Shown here: in pieces, positions 26,809 to 34,944 of the stretch | Layout: each line of letters opens with the position of its first letter | Numbering within the stretch: the stretch's first letter is position 1 | Assembly: GCA_027452265.1 (NCBI GenBank) | Contig: DAIDGR010000110.1 | Span: 39,828 to 103,827 of the forward strand | From: Caulobacteraceae bacterium | Lineage (GTDB): Bacteria; Pseudomonadota; Alphaproteobacteria; Caulobacterales; Caulobacteraceae | Length of the DNA: 64,000 nt | Reading direction: 5' to 3' | Translations under genes and position numbers: made by a program | The notes under the pieces: generated by a model | The model's input: only the letters and a program-made list of their open reading frames with translations | Database searches by the model: none | Told to the model about the DNA's origin: nothing

Positions 26809-27159
26809 ATGCTCAACCGGCTGCTCCGCCGAATCGCCCTCAGCCTGGTCGCCGCCGGATTCGCCGCCGGCGCGGTGATGCTGAGCGTCTTCGCCTTCGG
26901 CTATTCCGTGTTCGCCGTCCTGCGCCAGTGGCTGCCCGCGGCCGGCGCAAGCGCCCTGACCGGGGTCGCCTTCCTGATCCTGGCCGGACTTGCCCTGATG
27001 CTGGCGCCGGCCTTCTGGCCGAAGCGGCGCCGGGGGGGCCGGATCACCCTCGATGCGGACACCTTGAGAGACGTGGCCGACGGGGCCATCAGCCTTGTCG
27101 TGTCTGGACTGGCGTCACGGTCCACCGGCTTGTTTCGCCGGCGCAAGACCAAAACCTGA
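26809..27159 (+). CDS. Small two-helix membrane protein, function unknown
   Basis: 116 aa. After a basic start (MLNRLLRRIA) there are two hydrophobic segments, LSLVAAGFAAGAVMLSVFAFGYSVFAVL and ALTGVAFLILAGLALMLAPAF. A basic linker (WPKRRRGGRI) leads to a small soluble tail (DADTLRDVADGAISLVVSGLA) and a basic C-terminus. The layout recalls phage-holin-III/YqjE-like membrane proteins, but I cannot assign it. I start at the ATG at 26809, preceded by AAGGGGAATTC; an upstream start at 26764 adds 15 polar residues. It stands alone, convergent with bamF. The 200 bp upstream probably hold its promoter. Confidence 0.75.
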   Translation: MLNRLLRRIALSLVAAGFAAGAVMLSVFAFGYSVFAVLRQWLPAAGASALTGVAFLILAGLALMLAPAFWPKRRRGGRITLDADTLRDVADGAISLVVSGLASRSTGLFRRRKTKT

Positions 27160-27200
27160 AGGAGGGGGGCTAACCCCATCGGGCCCCGTCAGGATGCGCG

Positions 27201-27228
27201 CGCCCGGCCATCCGCGGAGAGCCGGGCG
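27201..27228. terminator. Hairpin at the bamF stop codon
   Basis: CGCCCGGC (27201-27208) and GCCGGGCG (27221-27228) form an 8-bp stem with a 12-nt loop, directly abutting the bamF stop at 27229-27231. It lies between two convergent genes. No U-tract follows on either strand, so the terminator role is tentative. Confidence 0.45.
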
Positions 27229-27792
27229 TCAGAGACCCGGAAGCTTGAGCTTGTTGGGGCCCTTGCGCGCGATGATGATCGGCTTGTCGCCGGTCAGACC
27301 GGAGATGCGCTTCTGCTCCACCGCCGCGTCCACGGGCGCCGGCGTGTTGGCGGCCGTCTGCATGGTCGGAACAGGGGCCTCGCCCTTGCGCCAGAACATG
27401 ACCCAGTCGGCGAAGCTCTTGTCCTTGTGCGCGATTGAGCCGAACTCGTCGTCGATCACATAGCGCACCAGAGGATCGGCCTGATTGGCGCCGGCCTTGG
27501 CCACCAAGGCCTTTTCGGCGTCATCTCGGACCTGCTTGTCGCGCTCGCCCAGCAGGGCCTCGCGCGCCGCGCTCTCTGGCTGAAGTTCCTGAGGCCGGGG
27601 CTCGCCAGGGGCCGGGGGTCGCAGGGAGTAGTCAGGCGGCAGGACGAGCGGCGCCTTGCTGACAACCCTGAACTCATCCGGCGAGGTCTTGCCATAGCCG
27701 AGCGCGTTGGAGAGCGATTGGCAGCCCGACAGTCCGATCACGGCGATCAGAGGGGCCATGCGCAACCAGGTCGAGACCGTCGTCTGGGTCAT
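27229..27792 (-). CDS. DUF3035 lipoprotein, BAM-complex subunit BamF-like
   Basis: 187 aa. A lipoprotein signal peptide with the lipobox LSGC (MAPLIAVIGLSGCQSL) shows outer-membrane or periplasmic anchoring. The body has the DUF3035 pattern: DEFRVVSKAPLVLPPDYSLRPPAPGEPRPQE. DUF3035 is the alphaproteobacterial family described as the beta-barrel assembly subunit BamF. I start at the ATG at 27792 (MTQTTVSTWL), preceded by AAGGAATT; the longer ORF is spurious. It lies 91 bp downstream of lspA, the enzyme that would cleave its signal peptide. Confidence 0.85.
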   Translation of the reverse strand: MTQTTVSTWLRMAPLIAVIGLSGCQSLSNALGYGKTSPDEFRVVSKAPLVLPPDYSLRPPAPGEPRPQELQPESAAREALLGERDKQVRDDAEKALVAKAGANQADPLVRYVIDDEFGSIAHKDKSFADWVMFWRKGEAPVPTMQTAANTPAPVDAAVEQKRISGLTGDKPIIIARKGPNKLKLPGL

Positions 27793-27883
27793 CCAATTCC
27801 TCAAGGCGAATGCCGCCCACGACGAGCGGCATAGCTGATCCGTGCGGCGAGCGCCACGCGTCTTTGTGTCAGGGCCCGACGCC

Positions 27884-28387
27884 TCACGCGCCGGTCTGCG
27901 GGGGCCCAGGCGTGACCCAAGACTCCAGCAGAAGCAGGCAGATACCCACGGTAATCGCGCTGTCGGCGAGATTGAAGATCCAGGGGAAGGCCAGGGCCCG
28001 GGCGTCGATGAAGTCGACGACGGCCCCACGCATCAGGCGGTCGATCAGATTTCCCACGGCCCCGCCGATGATCAGGCCAAGGCCCAGCCCGGTGATCAGA
28101 CGCGAATTGCGGGCGGCCCAGACGGCGAGCGCCGCCACCACCGCGCAAGCGAATACGGCCAGTCCCCAGCGCATGGCGTCCCCGCCATCCTGCAACAGGC
28201 CATAGCTGATGCCGGTATTGCCCGTCAGGGTCACACGCAGAGGACCAAAGGGGCCAAGCGTCTCGCCCGCCGCGGCGTCGCGCACCACCTGAGCCTTGAG
28301 GGCCTGGTCGGCCGTCGCCGCGATCAGGGCGGAGCCGAGGGCGAGAAGCCGTGCCGGCCAGGGGGAAGGCGCGGACGGGGCGTTCAT
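27884..28387 (-). CDS. lspA: Lipoprotein signal peptidase
   Basis: 167 aa, four-helix membrane aspartyl peptidase that removes signal peptides from prolipoproteins. Conserved motifs are TADQALKAQVV near the N-terminus, NTGISYGLL, and the two catalytic Asp regions GGAVGNLIDRL and FNLADSAITVG. The start at 28387 overlaps the ileS stop as ATGA, which makes ileS-lspA translationally coupled, as in many bacteria. Downstream lies the BamF-type lipoprotein gene, a likely substrate. Length is normal. Confidence 0.95.
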   Translation of the reverse strand: MNAPSAPSPWPARLLALGSALIAATADQALKAQVVRDAAAGETLGPFGPLRVTLTGNTGISYGLLQDGGDAMRWGLAVFACAVVAALAVWAARNSRLITGLGLGLIIGGAVGNLIDRLMRGAVVDFIDARALAFPWIFNLADSAITVGICLLLLESWVTPGPPQTGA

Positions 28388-31290
28388 CGCGCCTGGGCGT
28401 CCCACCAGGCCACCGCGTCGGCGTCGCGCAGGGAGAGGTCGGGATAGCGGGGATCTTCTCCCACCTCCGGAAGGATGCGCCAGGAGCGGGCGCACTTGCG
28501 CCCCTCCGCCTTGACCGGCGATACCGCCACGCCGGGCGTCGTCTCCAGCCGGAACGCGTCGGCCGGGCCTTCGCCCAGGACCAGACGGGCCTGGCTGGTG
28601 CGGAACACCTCGGCTGGGTCAAGGCCATCGAAGGCGGCAATCAGGTCGGGATCGACGAGATGCACCACCGGGGCCGCCTCCAGAGCCGCGCCGAGGCGCT
28701 TTTCGCGGCGCTCGACCTCCAGGGCGCCGGTGACGACGCGCGTGACGGCCTGCACCTTGGCCCAGCGCGCGGCCTCGAGCGGATCGCGCCAGGAGGCGGG
28801 CGTCTCGGGGAAGACCCGCTCGGCATTGGCCGGCGCCTCGGGGAAGCGCGTGGACCAGGCCTCCTCCATGGTGAAGGCGAGCACCGGGGCCATCCAGATG
28901 GTCAGGCGTTCGAACACCAGGTCCATCACCGTTCGGCAGGCGCGCCGCCGAACCGAGTCGGGCCGATCGCAGTAAAGGGCGTCCCGGCGGATATCGAAGA
29001 ACAGGGCCGACAGGTCGTTGGACGCGAAATCGGCCAGAGGGCGCATGGCGGCGGCAAAATCGAACCGCTCATAGGCGCCGCGGACTTCCTCATCCAGCTC
29101 GGCCAGGCGGTGAAGGATGAACCGCTCCAGGGGCGGCGCCTGATCCAGCGGCAGGCGCTCGGCCTCGCCAAACCCCTCCAGGGCGCCCAGGAGGTAGCGG
29201 ATGGTGTTGCGCAGCTTGCGATAGGCGTCGACCGTGGACTGCAGGATGGTCGGGCCGATCCGCTGGTCCTCGGCATAGTCGGTGAGGGCGACCCACAGGC
29301 GCAGGATCTCCGCGCCATTGGCCTTGATCACGCTCTGCGGCTCGACCGCATTTCCGAGCGACTTGGACATCTTCTCCCCCTTCTCGTCGAGGGTGAAGCC
29401 GTGGGTCAGCACCCCCTCGAACGGGGCGCGGCCGCGGGTCGCGCAGGCCTCCAGAAGGGAGGACTGGAACCATCCGCGGTGCTGGTCCGAGCCCTCGAGA
29501 TAGAGGTCGGCAGGCCAGCGGGTCCGTTCACGCCCCTCCAGGACGAAGGCGTGGGTGGATCCGGAATCAAACCACACATCGACAATGTCCTCGACCTTCT
29601 CGTAGCGGCTCGGGTCGTGGTTGCCGAGGAAATCCCCCGACGGCCGGGTGAACCAGGCGTCGGCGCCTTCACGGGTGATGATCTCGACGATCCGGGCGTT
29701 GACATCGGGATCCTGGAGCGGCTGGCCCGTGGCGACATCGACAAACATGGCCAGCGGCGAGCCCCAGGCGCGCTGGCGGCTGATCAGCCAGTCGGGGCGG
29801 GTCTCCACCATGCCGCGAATACGGTTGCGCCCGGCCTCGGGATAGAAGCGCGTGGCGTCGATGGCGGCCAGGGCCGTCTCGCGCAGCGTACGCCCGCCAT
29901 GCGCTTCGCCCGCCAGCGGCGCATCCAGGCGGATGAACCATTGCGGCGTGTTGCGGAAGATGACCGGCGCGCGCGAGCGCCAGGAGTGGGGATAGCTGTG
30001 CTCCAGCCGGCCCCGGGCGAGAAGGCCGCCCGCCTCGATCAACGCCTTGGTCACGGCGCCATTGGCGGGGCCGAACTTGCCGGCCGCCTTGCCTTCGGTC
30101 TCGAGCACCTTGAGCCCCCCGAACAGGGGGACGTGAGCGAAATAGGCCCCGTCCTCATCCACCGTCTCGGGAATGTCGCGGAAGCCATGGGCGATCCACA
30201 GGGCGTAGTCCTCGGCTCCGTGTCCCGGTGCGGTGTGGACGAAGCCCGAACCGGCGTCCTCGGTGACATGATCGCCCGCGAGCAGGGGCACGTCGAAGCC
30301 GTAGCCGGGATCAAGCGAACGCAGGGGATGGGCGCAGACGAGGCCGTTCGGATCCACCGCTGAGACCCGACGCGCCTTGGCGATGCGCGCGGCGGCGAAC
30401 AGGCCAGGCGCCAGGGCCTCGGCCAGGACCAGCCGGTCGCCGGGTCGGACCCAGGGGTCGAACTCCAGGCCGTCCTCGAGCGTCTCCACCTCGTACAGGC
30501 CGTAGGCGATCTTCGGGTTGAAGGCGATGGCGCGGTTGGCCGGGATCGTCCAGGGCGTGGTGGTCCAGATCACCACCTTGGCCCCGATCAGGTCCGGCGC
30601 TCCGGCGACCACGGGGAATCCGACCCAGATCGTCGGCGACACGTGCGGGTGATACTCGACCTCGGCGTCGGCCAGGGCCGTGCGCTCCACAGGGCTCCAC
30701 ATCACCGGCTTGGAGCCCCGATAGACCTGGTGGGTCGCGATGAAGCGATGCAGTTCGGCGACGATCGCCGCCTCGCTGGCGAAATCCATGGTGGCGTAGC
30801 GATTGGCCCAGTCGCCCAGAACGCCGAGGCGGCGGAACTCGGCGCCCTGCTCGGCGATCCATCCGGCGGCATAGTCGCGGCAGCGGGCGCGGAATTCGGC
30901 CTTGGAGACCTCAGCCTTGCCGCGGCCCTCGGCGCGGAAAGCCTCTTCGATCTTCCATTCGATGGGCAGGCCGTGACAATCCCAGCCCGGCACGTAGTCG
31001 ACATCGAAGCCGAGCGCGAAGCGGGAGCGGACCACGAAGTCCTTCAGCAGCTTGTTGAGGGCGTGGCCGATATGGATCGCCCCATTGGCGTAGGGCGGCC
31101 CGTCGTGCAGGACGAACAGGCGCGCGCCAGCGGCCTGTCGGGCGCGGCGCACGGCGGAATAGACATCGCCCAGGCGCTCGAGCAGGCGCGGCTCAAGCTC
31201 GGGCAGGCCCGCCCGCATGGGAAAATCGGTCTTGGGCAGGAAGACGGTCTCGCGATAGTCGCGGGGCGGGGTGGGGGACGCGTCGGACAT
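28384..31290 (-). CDS. ileS: Isoleucyl-tRNA synthetase
   Basis: 968 aa class I synthetase. The HIGH motif is PYANGAIHIGHALNK near residue 75 and the KMSKS motif is GEKMSKSLGNAVEP. The editing domain (CP1) lies between, with VVIWTTTPWTIPANRAIAFNP and HTAPGHGAEDY. VDVWFDSGSTHAFVLEGRERTRWPADLYLEGSDQHRGWF is diagnostic. The C-terminal part has an anticodon-binding domain, and the last residues include RKCARSWRILPEVG, a trace of the zinc-finger-type tail. I start at the ATG at 31290; a TTG lies 15 nt upstream. No T-box leader is expected or seen. Confidence 0.96.
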   Translation of the reverse strand: MSDASPTPPRDYRETVFLPKTDFPMRAGLPELEPRLLERLGDVYSAVRRARQAAGARLFVLHDGPPYANGAIHIGHALNKLLKDFVVRSRFALGFDVDYVPGWDCHGLPIEWKIEEAFRAEGRGKAEVSKAEFRARCRDYAAGWIAEQGAEFRRLGVLGDWANRYATMDFASEAAIVAELHRFIATHQVYRGSKPVMWSPVERTALADAEVEYHPHVSPTIWVGFPVVAGAPDLIGAKVVIWTTTPWTIPANRAIAFNPKIAYGLYEVETLEDGLEFDPWVRPGDRLVLAEALAPGLFAAARIAKARRVSAVDPNGLVCAHPLRSLDPGYGFDVPLLAGDHVTEDAGSGFVHTAPGHGAEDYALWIAHGFRDIPETVDEDGAYFAHVPLFGGLKVLETEGKAAGKFGPANGAVTKALIEAGGLLARGRLEHSYPHSWRSRAPVIFRNTPQWFIRLDAPLAGEAHGGRTLRETALAAIDATRFYPEAGRNRIRGMVETRPDWLISRQRAWGSPLAMFVDVATGQPLQDPDVNARIVEIITREGADAWFTRPSGDFLGNHDPSRYEKVEDIVDVWFDSGSTHAFVLEGRERTRWPADLYLEGSDQHRGWFQSSLLEACATRGRAPFEGVLTHGFTLDEKGEKMSKSLGNAVEPQSVIKANGAEILRLWVALTDYAEDQRIGPTILQSTVDAYRKLRNTIRYLLGALEGFGEAERLPLDQAPPLERFILHRLAELDEEVRGAYERFDFAAAMRPLADFASNDLSALFFDIRRDALYCDRPDSVRRRACRTVMDLVFERLTIWMAPVLAFTMEEAWSTRFPEAPANAERVFPETPASWRDPLEAARWAKVQAVTRVVTGALEVERREKRLGAALEAAPVVHLVDPDLIAAFDGLDPAEVFRTSQARLVLGEGPADAFRLETTPGVAVSPVKAEGRKCARSWRILPEVGEDPRYPDLSLRDADAVAWWDAQAR

Positions 31291-31494
31291 GAATCGGGTC
31301 GGCAATCTTGCGGGGAACGGGAAGGGCGAGCGGAGCCGGCGGGGATCAGGCGGCCGCCAACGGGCGGCGACCCGTCACGCCGGGCGGGTAATTCGCGGCT
31401 CGCGCGCCGTCGCCGTGGGGATCGCCAAAGTCATGCCGCCCGCTTAGCAGAGGCCGGACAAGGCCGCCAGCTTTGAGCTCAGGGCGCCGCGGCC

Positions 31495-31607
31495 AGAGCG
31501 CGTTAGGTTGGGCTGGAGCCAACCCGGCGCTTCGCAACGCGCTCAGGGACTTTGAGCCAGAGCACGATTCAGCGACTTCGCCGATTCCACGAAAACGCAT
31601 CGTGCTC
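31495..31607 (-). repeat. Dispersed two-hairpin element, copy B
   Basis: This copy reads on the minus strand, opposite to the other four. On that strand it begins GAGCACGATGCGTTTTCGTG, carries ATCGTGCTCT after about 40 nt, and ends AACGCGCTCT. The first 39 bp overlap the 3' end of ribF and provide its last residues and stop codon. The rest lies in the ribF-ileS intergenic region. The remaining bases up to ileS (31291-31494) show no gene. Confidence 0.85.
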
Positions 31608-32525
31608 GAGGACCGCGCGCGCAGCCTCGGCGTCGTGGCGGATCTGCTCGACCATCAGCTCGACCGAGGCAAACCGCTCCTCCGGCCGCAGGAAGGCGAT
31701 CAGGTCGGTCTCGATCAGCTCGCCATAAATATCCTCGTCGAAATCGAACAGCCAGACCTCCAGGCGGGGCTCGACCTCGCCGGTGGTCGGATTGACGCCG
31801 ATATTGGCGACCCCGCCCCGCTCTCGCCCATCCGCCAGACGCGTGCGGGTCGCGTAGACGCCAAAGCGCGGCGCGGCATAGTCGCCCAGGGGAACATTGG
31901 CGGTCGGAAAGCCGAGCTTGCGTCCCAGCTGGCGCCCCTTCTGCACCACGCCTTCGATGGCGAAGGGCCGTCCCAAGAGGCGCTGGGCCAGATCCGGCCG
32001 GCCCGCGCGCAGGGCCTCGCGGATGGCTGTGGACGAGATTTTCGCGGCGTCCTCGTCCACCTCGGCCGCCACCGAGACGGAAAATCCAAGCTCAGCCCCA
32101 TAGCGGATCATGGCCTGAGGATCGCCCGTGCGGTCCTTGCCGAAGGTGATGTCGAAGCCGACGGCCACATGCCGGACGCCCAGGCCCCGGACCAGCACCT
32201 CCTCGGCAAAGGCCCGGTCCGTGAAATTGGCCATCTCCACCCCAAAAGGCAGCAGGTAGAGACGATCGGCGCCCAGCTCGCCCAGGCGTCGCGCCAGCTG
32301 GTGCGGCGTCATCAGGCGGAACGGCGGCGCTTCGGGGTTGAAGTGCATCCGGGCGTGCGGCTCGAAACTGATCACGCCCATCGGGGCGTCCAGCCGCGCC
32401 GCCGCCTCCCTGGCGTCATCGATCACCTTCTGGTGACCCCGATGCACGCCGTCGAAATTGCCAAGCGCGATGGCGGCGCCGCGATCAGCCTCGCCAAGGC
32501 CCTTCCAGCCGTGGATCACCCGCAT
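31569..32525 (-). CDS. ribF: Bifunctional riboflavin kinase / FAD synthetase
   Basis: 318 aa, makes FMN and FAD from riboflavin and ATP. The N-terminal nucleotidyltransferase domain has LGNFDGVHRGHQ and VGFDITFGKDRTGD, and ISSTAIREALRAG follows. The C-terminal riboflavin kinase domain has GRKLGFPTANVPLG and GVANIGVNPT with EVWLFDFDEDIYG. The last 12 or so residues (EHDAFSWNRRSR) and the stop codon are encoded by repeat copy B, so the native C-terminus has been replaced. The core domains are intact and the enzyme should still work. It follows maoC by 6 bp. Confidence 0.95.
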   Translation of the reverse strand: MRVIHGWKGLGEADRGAAIALGNFDGVHRGHQKVIDDAREAAARLDAPMGVISFEPHARMHFNPEAPPFRLMTPHQLARRLGELGADRLYLLPFGVEMANFTDRAFAEEVLVRGLGVRHVAVGFDITFGKDRTGDPQAMIRYGAELGFSVSVAAEVDEDAAKISSTAIREALRAGRPDLAQRLLGRPFAIEGVVQKGRQLGRKLGFPTANVPLGDYAAPRFGVYATRTRLADGRERGGVANIGVNPTTGEVEPRLEVWLFDFDEDIYGELIETDLIAFLRPEERFASVELMVEQIRHDAEAARAVLEHDAFSWNRRSR

Positions 32526-32531
32526 GCCGGC

Positions 32532-32969
32532 CTAAGCCTCGCCAGAGGCGGCCCGACGGGGCGCCATGACCACCGCCTCGCCCTCGGTCACGGTCTTGCC
32601 GGCGACCGTGCAGACCGTCGAGAGCGTCACCCGCGCCCGCTCCGCGTCGATCGCCGTCACGGTGGCCGTCGTCACCACCTCGTCGCCGATACGGACCGGC
32701 CGGCGAAACGTGACGGTCTGGGAGAGATAGATGGCGCCAGGTCCGGGCAGGCGCGTGCCCAGCACGGCGGAGATATATCCTGCGCTCAGCATACCGTGGG
32801 CGATGCGGCCGCCAAAACGGGTGGTCGCCGCATAGGCCTCGTCCAGATGCACCGGATTGTCATCGCCTGTGACAGAGGCGAACGCGTCGATATCCGCCGC
32901 CGTGACCGTTCGGGTCAGGGACTCGGAGTCACCCGTCTTCAGGTCCTCAAGGTAGCGGCCTGTGGTCAT
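32532..32969 (-). CDS. MaoC-family (R)-specific enoyl-CoA hydratase
   Basis: 145 aa single hotdog domain. The catalytic Asp-His pair lies in FASVTGDDNPVHLDEAYA, the hydratase-2 signature, and GRIAHGMLSAGYISAVLGTRLPGPGAIYLSQTVTFRRPVRIGD is the conserved core. Such proteins (PhaJ type) hydrate trans-enoyl-CoA to (R)-3-hydroxyacyl-CoA and feed PHA synthesis, which fits the presence of PhaR in this window. A role in another acyl-CoA pathway is possible. It sits between the HAD gene (63 bp away) and ribF (6 bp). Confidence 0.9.
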   Translation of the reverse strand: MTTGRYLEDLKTGDSESLTRTVTAADIDAFASVTGDDNPVHLDEAYAATTRFGGRIAHGMLSAGYISAVLGTRLPGPGAIYLSQTVTFRRPVRIGDEVVTTATVTAIDAERARVTLSTVCTVAGKTVTEGEAVVMAPRRAASGEA

Positions 32970-33032
32970 GCCCCCTCCGGCGCGTCAGTTCCGCCGCGGT
33001 TCTACAGGCGCCGGCGCCGGTTTGGCGAGGCG

Positions 33033-33899
33033 TCACCAGATCAGGGCGCGCAGGGCGTAGCGGGCCACGACCCCGGCCTCGGCGAATCGCTGCTCCGCCT
33101 GATCGGCGTCAAGCGTCCCGTCGGGACGAAAGAGAACCCCGCCATCGATCCCGCTGCCCACATAAAGCGCCTCGAGACCCGCCGCCATCGCGCCCTTGAG
33201 GTCGGTCGCGAGGCCGTCGCCGATGGCCAGGATCCGCGCCGCCTTGAGCGGTCGCGCCGCGGCCGCGTCGGCCTCGGCCCGGGCAAGGCGATAGATCGGC
33301 GGATGCGGCTTTCCCGCCATCAGGACCCGCCCGCCGAGGCTCTCGTACAGGGCCGCCAGGGCGCCTCCGCAATAGATCAGGCGCGACCCACGCTGCACCA
33401 CCAGGTCGGGATTGGCGCAGACCATCTCCAGATCGCGCGCGCGGGCGGCGACAAGGCGCTCGCGGTAGTCGTCCGGCGTCTCCACCTCGTCGTCGTCGGG
33501 GCCTGAGCAGGCGATGAAGGTCGCCTTGTCGAGCGGCGCGAACTCCAGGCCCAGCCCCTCATAAAGCGCGTCGTCGCGCGCCGGACCGATGCGCCAGGCC
33601 GGCCCGGGCGCCCGGGCGGCGAGCAGGGTGCGGGTGACATCGCCGGAGGTGACGATGGCGCTCCAGGCCGCGCGGGGCGCGCCGAGCTGGTCCAGTTGCC
33701 GCGCCACCTCTGGACCGGGACGGGGCGAGTTGGAGATCAGGATCACCGGGCCCACCTCCGCCCGCCAGCGGACCAGGGCCTCGCAGGCGTCAGACCAGGC
33801 GGTCACGCCATCATGGATCACGCCCCAGATGTCACAGAGGAGGGCGTCGTAGCGCGGGGCCAGCTCCGCCAGTCCCCGCAGCGCGTCAGGTCGTCTCAT
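33033..33899 (-). CDS. TIGR01459-type HAD hydrolase (NagD-like)
   Basis: 288 aa, HAD-superfamily subclass IIA. Motif I is LLCDIWGVIHDGVTAWSDACEAL, motif II is ILISNSPRP, and motif IV is ILAIGDGLATDLKGAMAAGLEALYVGSGI. GKPHPPIYRLARA is the conserved Lys region. The DIWGV variant (Trp after Ile, in place of DxDGV) is typical of the alphaproteobacterial TIGR01459 group. A sugar- or nucleotide-phosphatase role is inferred. I start at the ATG at 33899. It lies 35 bp downstream of the hydroxybutyryl-CoA dehydrogenase gene. Confidence 0.87.
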   Translation of the reverse strand: MRRPDALRGLAELAPRYDALLCDIWGVIHDGVTAWSDACEALVRWRAEVGPVILISNSPRPGPEVARQLDQLGAPRAAWSAIVTSGDVTRTLLAARAPGPAWRIGPARDDALYEGLGLEFAPLDKATFIACSGPDDDEVETPDDYRERLVAARARDLEMVCANPDLVVQRGSRLIYCGGALAALYESLGGRVLMAGKPHPPIYRLARAEADAAAARPLKAARILAIGDGLATDLKGAMAAGLEALYVGSGIDGGVLFRPDGTLDADQAEQRFAEAGVVARYALRALIW

Positions 33900-33934
33900 G
33901 AGCGTGATTGTGGAGGGGATCGGGCGCGCGGCGG

Positions 33935-34813
33935 TCAGCGGGTGGGGACCGGTCGGTCCCCGCGGTAATCGTAGAAGCCGCGACCCGTCTTGCGCCCCAG
34001 CCAGCCGGCCTCGACATATTTCACCAGCAGGGGGCAAGGCCGGTATTTGGAGTCGGCCAGGCCCTCATAGAGGACGTTCATGATCGACAGGACGGTGTCG
34101 AGGCCGATGAAATCGCCCAGCTCCAGCGGGCCCATCGGGTGGTTGGCGCCGAGCTTGAGAGCGGTGTCGATGGCGTCCACCGTCCCCACGCCCTCGTACA
34201 GCGTGTAAATCGCCTCGTTGATCATCGGCACCAGGACACGGTTGACGATGAAGGCCGGGAAGTCCTCGGCATTGGCCGTCGTCTTGTCCAGGGACCGGGC
34301 GAACGCAACGGCCTGTTCGTAGGTCTGAGCGTCGGTGGCGATGCCGCGAATGATCTCCACGAGCTTCATCAGCGGCACGGGGTTCATGAAGTGCAGGCCG
34401 ATGAACCGTTCGGGCCTGTCGGTGGCCGAGGCGAGGCGGGTGATCGAGATCGAGGAGGTGTTGGAGGCGAGAAGGGTCTTGTCGGCAAGATGGGGCGTCA
34501 GGGCCCGGAAGATGGTCTTTTTGGTTTCTTCGTCTTCGGTGGCGGCTTCGATGAGGAGATCCGATTTTCCGACTTCAGCGAGATCGGGGGTTTTTCGGAT
34601 CCGGGCGATCGCGGCCGTCACATCCGCCTCGCCCACAAGACCCCGGGCGACCTGCCGGTGCATGTTGCGGGCGATAAGACCGAGGCTCTCCTCGATTTTC
34701 GCGGGCGCCACATCGTTGAGGCGCACTTCGTAACCAGCCAGGGCGCAGACATGGGCGATGCCACTGCCCATCTGCCCTGCCCCGATGACACCGACCGTTC
34801 TGATTTCGACCAT
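33935..34813 (-). CDS. 3-hydroxybutyryl-CoA dehydrogenase
   Basis: 292 aa NAD(P)-dependent enzyme interconverting acetoacetyl-CoA and 3-hydroxybutyryl-CoA. The Rossmann motif is VGVIGAGQMGSGIAHVCALAGY at the N-terminus. The catalytic His lies in RFIGLHFMNPVPLMKLVEI, with the conserved SNTSSISIT before it. The C-terminal domain has NRVLVPMINEAIYTLYEGVG and GLGRKTGRGFYDY-like WLGRKTGRGFYDY. The ATG at 34813 has GAGG upstream; a TTG directly precedes it. It lies 128 bp after etfA, with a hairpin in the gap. Confidence 0.94.
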   Translation of the reverse strand: MVEIRTVGVIGAGQMGSGIAHVCALAGYEVRLNDVAPAKIEESLGLIARNMHRQVARGLVGEADVTAAIARIRKTPDLAEVGKSDLLIEAATEDEETKKTIFRALTPHLADKTLLASNTSSISITRLASATDRPERFIGLHFMNPVPLMKLVEIIRGIATDAQTYEQAVAFARSLDKTTANAEDFPAFIVNRVLVPMINEAIYTLYEGVGTVDAIDTALKLGANHPMGPLELGDFIGLDTVLSIMNVLYEGLADSKYRPCPLLVKYVEAGWLGRKTGRGFYDYRGDRPVPTR

Positions 34814-34835
34814 CAACCGCCTCAGCCAACCGCAT

Positions 34836-34856
34836 CACGGCCCCGGCGGGGCCGTG
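34836..34856. promoter_or_regulatory. GC-rich hairpin between etfA and hbd
   Basis: CACGGCCCC and GGGGCCGTG form a perfect 9-bp stem with a 3-nt loop, about 25 bp upstream of the hbd start. No U-tract follows on the minus strand, so read-through into hbd is expected. It may be an mRNA processing or stability element that sets hbd expression apart from etfBA. Confidence 0.45.
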
Positions 34857-34944
34857 TGCTCACCAGACGATCAAACTCGTCTCCTTCCGTTATACAAACG
34901 CGAAAGAGATGGGCAAGAAATTGCTGCGACGCAGCGAAATCAGA

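Noticed and set aside
28351-30363. 670-aa plus-strand ORF
   Set aside because: Antisense shadow of ileS, with no domain pattern.
31291-31568. Possible T-box or other leader upstream of ileS
   Set aside because: No T-box core is visible, and this class of regulation is not used by proteobacteria; part of the region is repeat copy B.
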